Source: DASSJM01 sp036280655
Lineage (GTDB): Bacteria; Actinomycetota; UBA4738; HRBIN12
Assembly (NCBI GenBank): GCA_036280655.1
Contig: DASUQI010000036.1
Span: forward strand, 1 to 7,044
Length of the DNA stretch: 7,044 nt
Direction of reading: 5' to 3'
This document shows, piece after piece, positions 1 to 4,787 of the stretch. The position numbers and the translations under genes were made by a program. The notes below the pieces were generated by a model, which saw only the letters and a list, made by a program, of their open reading frames with translations, had not been told where the DNA came from and did no database searches. The first letter of the stretch is position 1, and each line of letters opens with the position of its first letter.

Positions 1-689
1 CCATCACCCGCGACGTTTCGGGCGAAGGCGTACAGCAGGCCCTGCTCAAGATCATGGAAGGTACGGTCGCATCGGTGCCGCCCCAGGGCGGGCGCAAGCA
101 TCCGCAGCAGGAATTCCTGCAGGTCGATACCAGCAACATCCTGTTCATCTGCGGCGGCGCCTTTGCCGGCCTGGACAAGATCATCGCCCAGCGCACCCAG
201 GGTTCCTCGATGGGCTTCGGCTCCAATCCGAAGGGCCCGGATGAGCGCGGCACCGGCGAACTGCTGCGCGAAGTCGAGCCGGAAGATCTGCTGAAGTTCG
301 GCCTGATCCCGGAATTCATCGGTCGTCTGCCAGTGATCTGTTCGCTCGCGCAGCTGACCGAAGACGCGATGATCGACATCCTGACGAAGCCGAAGAACGC
401 GCTCGTGAAGCAGTACAAGAAGTTCTTCGAGTTCGACGGCGTCGAGCTCGAGTTCGCCGACGACGCGCTCGACGCGATCGCCGACCAGGCGATCCTGCGC
501 GCGACCGGCGCTCGCGGCCTCCGCGCGATCATGGAGGAGGTCCTGCTGAACACGATGTACGAGCTGCCCTCGCGCAAGGACGTCACCAAGTGCGTGATCG
601 ACGGCGAGGTCGTGCGGTCAAAGGTCAACCCCACCCTGGTGCCCGTCAAGGAGAGCCCCAAGCGGCAGCGGCAGGAACGCACCGCATGA
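1..689 (+). CDS. clpX: ATP-dependent Clp protease ATP-binding subunit ClpX, 3' part (5' end outside window)
   Basis: ClpX is a cytoplasmic AAA+ unfoldase that feeds proteins into the ClpP protease. The first complete codon is at 3, and the frame opens with ITRDVSGEGVQQALLKI, the canonical ClpX stretch with the pore-2 loop. About 228 residues remain; the zinc-binding domain, Walker A/B and GYVG pore loop lie upstream. Visible motifs are the sensor-1 region NILFICGGAF, the ClpP-contact loop written MGF (210-218; usually IGF or LGF), the arginine-finger box IPEFIGRLPV (306-335, Arg codon 324-326) and sensor-2 TGARGLR (504-524). The stop is TGA 687-689. The gene appears mosaic. Up to about 380 the protein wording and codons look alphaproteobacterial; after that the text (e.g. 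RAIMEEVLLNTMYELPS, VNPTLVP) is actinobacterial. Identity as ClpX is certain. Whether the whole fragment comes from one genome is not. Confidence 0.97.
   Translation, partial: ITRDVSGEGVQQALLKIMEGTVASVPPQGGRKHPQQEFLQVDTSNILFICGGAFAGLDKIIAQRTQGSSMGFGSNPKGPDERGTGELLREVEPEDLLKFGLIPEFIGRLPVICSLAQLTEDAMIDILTKPKNALVKQYKKFFEFDGVELEFADDALDAIADQAILRATGARGLRAIMEEVLLNTMYELPSRKDVTKCVIDGEVVRSKVNPTLVPVKESPKRQRQERTA
340..430. other. Codon-usage and phylogenetic breakpoint inside clpX
   Basis: By hand count, 23 of 126 codons in 3-380 end in A or T, against 4 of 102 sense codons in 381-686. Glutamate is 8 GAA to 2 GAG before the break and 1 GAA to 8 GAG after it. The protein text changes at the same place, from alphaproteobacterial-like wording to actinobacterial wording. 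The exact point cannot be fixed because LTKPKNALVKQY is shared by both groups. The break follows the highly conserved IPEFIGRLPV box, a plausible place for either homologous recombination or an assembly join. Confidence 0.65.
673..688 (+). promoter_or_regulatory. Weak Shine-Dalgarno and ATGA start/stop overlap coupling clpX to the lipoprotein gene
   Basis: AGGA at 673-676 lies 9 nt before ATG 686-688. That ATG overlaps the clpX stop TGA 687-689 as ATGA. The overlap suggests ribosomes finishing clpX re-initiate on the lipoprotein gene. This is the main reason for choosing 686 as the start rather than the in-frame ATG at 590 inside clpX. No promoter-like box is seen just upstream. Confidence 0.5.
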
Positions 690-1123
690 CCCGCCGCCGG
701 GCGAGGGTTGTCCGGCCGATCGCGTTCGTCCTCCCCCTCGCGCTGCTGCTCTCGGCGTGCGGCGACGACGAGCCGGCCGGACCCGAGGCGCTCGAGGGGC
801 AGACGTGGGTCCTCACGCAGTTCGTCGCCGAGGACGGGAGCACGGAGATCGTCGACGTCGGCGTCGACGCGGAGTTCGACGGGGAGTCGGTCGCCGGGAC
901 GTCGGGATGCAACCGGTACAACGCTTCCTACGAGGCGAGCGGCAACGAGCTCTCCTTCGGCCCGATCGCCGGGACCCAGATGGCGTGTCCCGAGCCGCAG
1001 ATGAGCGTCGAGGCCCGCTACCTCCAGCTGCTCGAGAGCGTGGCGACGTTCGAGGTCGAGGGGCGGGCGATGTCGATGGCGGACGGCGAGGGGACGCCCG
1101 TCCTGCAGTTCAGCCAGGGCTGA
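686..1123 (+). CDS. META-domain (HslJ-like) lipoprotein
   Basis: The product is a predicted 145-residue lipoprotein with one META domain (DUF306/HslJ family). The N-terminus is a lipoprotein signal: a basic start (MTRRRARVVR), a hydrophobic core, and the lipobox LLSAC with Cys25 as the expected lipidated residue. The mature chain starts with an acidic linker. The META domain spans about residues 36-145. It shows the family pattern LEGQTWVLTQF, then TSGCNRYNASYE, LSFGPIAGTQMAC, and a late E-x-R-Y-L-x-L-L helix. Cys75 and Cys101 sit where the family has conserved cysteines and could pair. META proteins are small envelope proteins of poorly defined function; E. coli HslJ is linked to heat shock and novobiocin tolerance. 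The gene overlaps clpX by 4 nt and is probably co-transcribed with it. The family call is firm; the biological role is unknown. Confidence 0.9.
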   Translation: MTRRRARVVRPIAFVLPLALLLSACGDDEPAGPEALEGQTWVLTQFVAEDGSTEIVDVGVDAEFDGESVAGTSGCNRYNASYEASGNELSFGPIAGTQMACPEPQMSVEARYLQLLESVATFEVEGRAMSMADGEGTPVLQFSQG

Positions 1124-1133
1124 CGCTCAGCCC
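1117..1133. terminator. Perfect hairpin holding the stop codons of both convergent genes; candidate bidirectional terminator
   Basis: GGGCTGA (1117-1123), loop CGC (1124-1126), TCAGCCC (1127-1133): a perfect 7-bp stem with a 3-nt loop. The left arm ends in the lipoprotein TGA; the right arm, read on the minus strand, starts with the cyclase TGA. The genes are 3 bp apart, so this is the only structured element between them and it would form in both transcripts. No T-run follows on either strand, so it is not a classical intrinsic terminator. It may act as a U-less terminator, as a 3'-end stabiliser, or not at all. Confidence 0.5.
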
Positions 1134-4100
1134 GCGGTCGCCCGCAGCGCCCGCAGCCGGTCGATCTCCTGCAGGGCGCCGACGCGTTCGAGATCGGGAG
1201 CGGCGGCATCGGCCATCGATCGGGCCCGGTCGGGGCGACCGTCAGCGATGGACGCCTCGGCCATGTCGAGCTCGGTCCGGGCGCGCTCCCAGGTGGCCCC
1301 GATTCGTTCGAAGCCCGCCCGCGCCGCCTCGAGCATCCGAAGGCCGGATCGGGCATCGCCTCCCGCGACCGCCGCCCTGCCCTCCAACCGGTCCAGGTGG
1401 ACCGGCAGCGCCACGAGCCGAGCCTCTTCGGCATAGTCCCTCGTCTCCTTCAGGAACGAGGGGACGTCGTCCCAACGTTGGGTCACCGCGAGGATCTCCG
1501 TCACGCACGCGCCGAAGATCGGACGGACCGTGTGCGTGGGGATCTCCGCCTCGTGCAGGAGCGACCACACGCGATCGTGCTCCCCGCGGCGAGCGAGTGT
1601 CCACGCGAGCCAGTAGCTGGCCACCGCGGATCCCTCGAGCCGCCGACCTCTGGCGTCCTCGAGGACGCCGAGCCATCGGTCGGCGCCGGGGAGGTCGAGG
1701 GCGTCGTGGACGAACGCTGCGGCGCCGAAGGAGTTCATCATGAAGTAGGGAGGCTCGCTTGCGCGGTCGCCCATGCGGACGCGGATCTCGTCGAACACGT
1801 CGAGCATCCCGGACCAGTCGCCGAGGTGGAACAGGCTCGCGCAGACCCAGTTGAGGCAGTGCGTGGACAGACCCTCGGCGCCCTCGGCGCGTTCGGCGCC
1901 GGCCCTGCCCAGCCGGACCGCCTCGTCGAAGTTCCCGATCATCGTCTGGGCCCAGGCGTTCATGGCGAAGATGTCGCCGACCTCCCAGGGGTCCTCGGTC
2001 TCCTCGGCGATCTCGAGCCGTCGGGCCAGGAGGGAGAGGTACCGCTGCTGCCCGTACATCCCCTCGCCGATGATCGCGGAGGCCGCGCCGTCGAGCGCCG
2101 CTGATTCGAGATCGAGCCGTCCGAGTCGCCGGGCGATCTCGGCGGCCCTCGTGCCGCTCTCGAACGACCGCCGCCGCTCCTGCTCGTCGATCTCGACGCG
2201 CCAGCCGAACCCGAAGGGTTGGAACGCTCGGAGGGTCAGCAGTCGGATGCCCTCCTCCGACTCCTCCGACTCGAGATGTGAGAATCCGATGTCGAGGTAC
2301 CGACGGACCTCATCGACGGCGGGGAACTCGCGCATCGACCCCGGCCAGCGCAGTGGGGTCTCGATCGCCTCCGCGCACGTCGCGGCGATCGCCTGCGCAT
2401 CCTCCGACGTGTGGATCAGGCGCAGGTCGAGTGCCTCCTTCAGGGAGCGCCAGGACAGGTCACCTCGATAGTCGTCCTGGGCGACGATCCCGAGCTGCTC
2501 GAGCGCGGCGATGCGCTCCACGGGCGAGGAGGCGAGCCCCAGGGCCTTCTCGGCCATCGCGACCGCCTTGACCATCGCGAACCGGTTCCGCGCCTCGCGG
2601 GACACGTCCAGGAGCGCCGTCATCGCTCGTCGGCGCAGCTTCTCGGTCCGCTCGGCCGTGTCCTCCGTCCGCGCGGCGCGGAACGCCTCGAGGTAGTGAT
2701 AGGCGAGGAGCTCGGTGACCTCGCCCGAACGCTCGCCCGCCATCTCCTCGATCCAGAAGGCGACCGCAGCGTGCGCCCCCGCGCGTTCGCGCCGCGGCAG
2801 GCTGTCGTAGGCGACCTCGCGCGTGAGGACGTGTTTGAAGATGAACTCCGGCTCGCCCGCCACCCTCGAAGAGAGGCGAGAAGTCACGAGCTCCCGGTCC
2901 TCGAGGCGATCCAGCGTCTCACGCAGCCGCTCCCGGTCCCCGTTCAGCAGGCGCCCGACGGGCTCCGGCCAGAAGACCCGTCCCACCACCGCGGCGCGCT
3001 GCAGCGCCCGCTTCTCCACCGCGTCGAGCAGGTCGATGCGTGCTGCCAGCACCGCCTGCACGGTGTCGGGGATCTGGACGTCGTCGATGTCCGACGCGGC
3101 CCGCCAACGCTCCGCCTCCCGGACGATCGAGCCCTCGTCGATCAGGTGGCGGACGATCTCCTCCAGGAAGAACGGGTTCCCCTCGGCCCGCTCGAGGATG
3201 CGTTCGTGCACGGACGCGGGCAGGTCGTCGATGGACAGCAGGAAGCCGATCAGACGATCGGATTGGTCGGCCGTCAGCGGTTCGAGTGAGATCGACGAGA
3301 CGTTGCGCCGGCCGCCTCCCCACCCGGGTCGGCGTTCCGTCAGCTCCGGTCGCGCCGGGCATACGAACAGCACGGGACCGACCACGCGCTCGGCGAGCTC
3401 CTCGAGCAGGTCGAGCAGCGCGGGGTCGGCCCAATGGATGTCCTCGATCACCGCGACGACCGGCGATCGAGCCGCGAGCGCCGAGCACAGCGATCGCCAT
3501 GCGGAGTGCATCTTCAACCGCACCTCGCGCGGCTCCGCGCTCCGGAACGAGAACGCCGGGTCCTCGAGGCCGACGCTGAATGCGAGGGCGGCGGTCGCCT
3601 TCGCCGGATTCGTCGCGACCTCGGCGGTGATCAGGTCCGAGCCGAGCGCGCGGACGCGTTCGAGCGCGTCGTCGGACGGGTCCGTGTCTCTGATGCCGGC
3701 GAGCCCCTTCAAGATCTCGGCGAGCGGCCAATACGTGACGCCGTCGCCGTAGGGGAGGCAGCGACCCCTGACGATCGTCGTCGAGGCGTCCTGCGCTTCG
3801 GCCCACGCCACGAACTCGGCCGTGAGCCGGCTCTTGCCGACCCCGGGGTCCCCGTAGATCGTGACGAGATTCGGCCTGCTCTCCGCCACCGAACGGTGGA
3901 GCAGGCTCCGAAGCAGCTCGAGCTCGGTGTCCCGGCCCACCATGGGCGCGTGGAGCCCTGGCACGCCTCGCTCCGGCGCGGCCGGGGGTTCCGGCGCGAC
4001 CTCTTCGAGGAGCACCGCGGGCACGGGGCGTTCCCGGCCCCGGAGCTCGCGATCGCCGAGCTCGCGGAAGCGGAACCCGCGGGCCGCCCGCGCCGTGCGT

Positions 4101-4723
4101 TCGGCCACCACGATCTGTCCGGGTTCGGCGCCCTGCTCGAGGCGGGCGGCCGCATTCACGGCATCGCCCGTGACCATCGGCTCGCCGGGGTTGGCGTTCG
4201 TCGCAGCGAGGACCTCGCCCGTGTTCACGCCGGTGCGGATCTCGAGGGCGAGGCCGAACCGAGCCCGCAGGTCCTCGTTCACCTCCGCGAGCCGCCGGCG
4301 CATGCGGAGCGCGGCCCGAAGCGCACGGGCGGGATCGTCCTCGTGGGCGATCGGGACCCCGAACGCCGCCATCACCGCGTCGCCGATGAACTTCTCGACC
4401 GTGCCGCCCTCGGCCTCGATCTCCTCGCGCATGGCACCGAAGTAGGTCCCCATGAGCTCCTGGAGCCGTTCGGGGTCGAGCCGCTCACCCAGACCGGTGG
4501 ACCCCGTCACGTCGGCGAACAGGATCGTGACGATCCGCCGCTCCTGTCCCGCCGGAGCGGCCTCGTCGGCGGCGATCGATGTTCCGCAGGCCGGGCAGAA
4601 TCGGGCCTCGGCCGGGATCTCGGCGCCGCAGACGGGGCACGCGGGGACGAGCGAGGACCCGCACGCGACGCAGAACCGCGCGCCGTCGGGGTTCTGCGTG
4701 CCGCAGTTCGCGCAGGTCGTCAC
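1127..4723 (-). CDS. Double zinc-ribbon / class III nucleotidyl cyclase / AAA-type ATPase / TPR-like signalling protein
   Basis: Predicted cytoplasmic protein of 1198 residues from GTG 4723-4721. Residues 4-46 hold four CxxC knuckles (Cys4/7, 18/21, 29/32, 43/46), a double zinc ribbon. A class III cyclase domain spans about 62-240: metal ligands Asp71 (LFADVTGST) and Asp115 (KFIGDAVMAAFG), purine-selecting Lys111, and transition-state Asn190 and Arg194 (VNAAARLE). The second purine position, aligned by spacing, is Met183 rather than Asp or Thr. An ATPase domain (AAA_16/COG3899 type) follows from about 258: Walker A GDPGVGKS 291-298, Walker B VVAVIEDIHWAD 422-433, GNPFFLEE 515-522, FKHVLTREVAYDSL 629-642. 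The rest, about 660-1198, is helical and TPR-like, with no membrane segment or DNA-binding HTH seen. Likely activity is cAMP synthesis as a dimer, gated by the ATPase/TPR part (inferred). The order resembles mammalian soluble adenylyl cyclase. I chose GTG because the zinc ribbon starts there; the ATG at 4831 lies inside valS. Confidence 0.93.
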   Translation of the reverse strand: MTTCANCGTQNPDGARFCVACGSSLVPACPVCGAEIPAEARFCPACGTSIAADEAAPAGQERRIVTILFADVTGSTGLGERLDPERLQELMGTYFGAMREEIEAEGGTVEKFIGDAVMAAFGVPIAHEDDPARALRAALRMRRRLAEVNEDLRARFGLALEIRTGVNTGEVLAATNANPGEPMVTGDAVNAAARLEQGAEPGQIVVAERTARAARGFRFRELGDRELRGRERPVPAVLLEEVAPEPPAAPERGVPGLHAPMVGRDTELELLRSLLHRSVAESRPNLVTIYGDPGVGKSRLTAEFVAWAEAQDASTTIVRGRCLPYGDGVTYWPLAEILKGLAGIRDTDPSDDALERVRALGSDLITAEVATNPAKATAALAFSVGLEDPAFSFRSAEPREVRLKMHSAWRSLCSALAARSPVVAVIEDIHWADPALLDLLEELAERVVGPVLFVCPARPELTERRPGWGGGRRNVSSISLEPLTADQSDRLIGFLLSIDDLPASVHERILERAEGNPFFLEEIVRHLIDEGSIVREAERWRAASDIDDVQIPDTVQAVLAARIDLLDAVEKRALQRAAVVGRVFWPEPVGRLLNGDRERLRETLDRLEDRELVTSRLSSRVAGEPEFIFKHVLTREVAYDSLPRRERAGAHAAVAFWIEEMAGERSGEVTELLAYHYLEAFRAARTEDTAERTEKLRRRAMTALLDVSREARNRFAMVKAVAMAEKALGLASSPVERIAALEQLGIVAQDDYRGDLSWRSLKEALDLRLIHTSEDAQAIAATCAEAIETPLRWPGSMREFPAVDEVRRYLDIGFSHLESEESEEGIRLLTLRAFQPFGFGWRVEIDEQERRRSFESGTRAAEIARRLGRLDLESAALDGAASAIIGEGMYGQQRYLSLLARRLEIAEETEDPWEVGDIFAMNAWAQTMIGNFDEAVRLGRAGAERAEGAEGLSTHCLNWVCASLFHLGDWSGMLDVFDEIRVRMGDRASEPPYFMMNSFGAAAFVHDALDLPGADRWLGVLEDARGRRLEGSAVASYWLAWTLARRGEHDRVWSLLHEAEIPTHTVRPIFGACVTEILAVTQRWDDVPSFLKETRDYAEEARLVALPVHLDRLEGRAAVAGGDARSGLRMLEAARAGFERIGATWERARTELDMAEASIADGRPDRARSMADAAAPDLERVGALQEIDRLRALRATAG
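2252..2269. repeat. Tandem 9-bp repeat (two copies) within the cyclase gene
   Basis: CTCCTCCGA occurs twice head to tail, followed by CTCGAG. On the coding (minus) strand it encodes the acidic stretch ESEESEE in the TPR-like region. The unit is a multiple of three, so gain or loss of a copy would keep the frame. It is probably a small in-frame duplication without function. Confidence 0.6.
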
Positions 4724-4736
4724 GTCGGCGAGTCTA
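4724..4736 (-). promoter_or_regulatory. Candidate leaderless promoter -10 box for the cyclase gene
   Basis: On the minus strand TAGACT (4736-4731) matches the actinobacterial -10 pattern TANNNT. It is followed by exactly 7 nt (4730-4724) and then the GTG start at 4723. Transcription would then begin at or next to the start codon, giving a leaderless mRNA, which is common in actinobacteria. No Shine-Dalgarno sequence is visible upstream. No good TTGACA-like -35 stands out at 16-19 bp. The box also supports the GTG start over the upstream ATG. Confidence 0.6.
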
Positions 4737-4774
4737 TCGAGCACCCACGACGGCACTCCGGGATCGTGAGCCCG

Positions 4775-4787
4775 TAGACTCGCGCGC
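4775..4787 (+). promoter_or_regulatory. Candidate leaderless promoter -10 box for valS
   Basis: TAGACT at 4775-4780 is followed by exactly 7 nt (4781-4787) and the valS ATG at 4788. Hexamer and spacing match those of the divergent cyclase gene, and the identity extends to the 9-mer TAGACTCGC (4775-4783 on plus; 4736-4728 on minus). No Shine-Dalgarno sequence precedes the ATG, which fits leaderless initiation. The -35 region is not recognisable. Both promoters lie in the same 64-bp intergenic region. Confidence 0.6.

Noticed and set aside
590..685. In-frame upstream ATG (590) for the lipoprotein
   Set aside because: It lies inside the clpX C-terminus in another frame and would bury the signal peptide behind 32 basic residues. 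The ATG at 686 gives a proper lipoprotein signal and the ATGA overlap.
757..1743. Arg/Pro-rich plus-strand frame spanning the lipoprotein and cyclase 3' ends
   Set aside because: It is an out-of-frame shadow with extreme Arg, Gly and Pro content, no domain, and it crosses the convergent stop region.
3434..4777. Plus-strand open frame of 447 codons opposite the cyclase/ATPase gene
   Set aside because: It is an antisense shadow of a gene with clear zinc-ribbon, cyclase and Walker motifs. The translation has no family resemblance and runs through the divergent promoter region.
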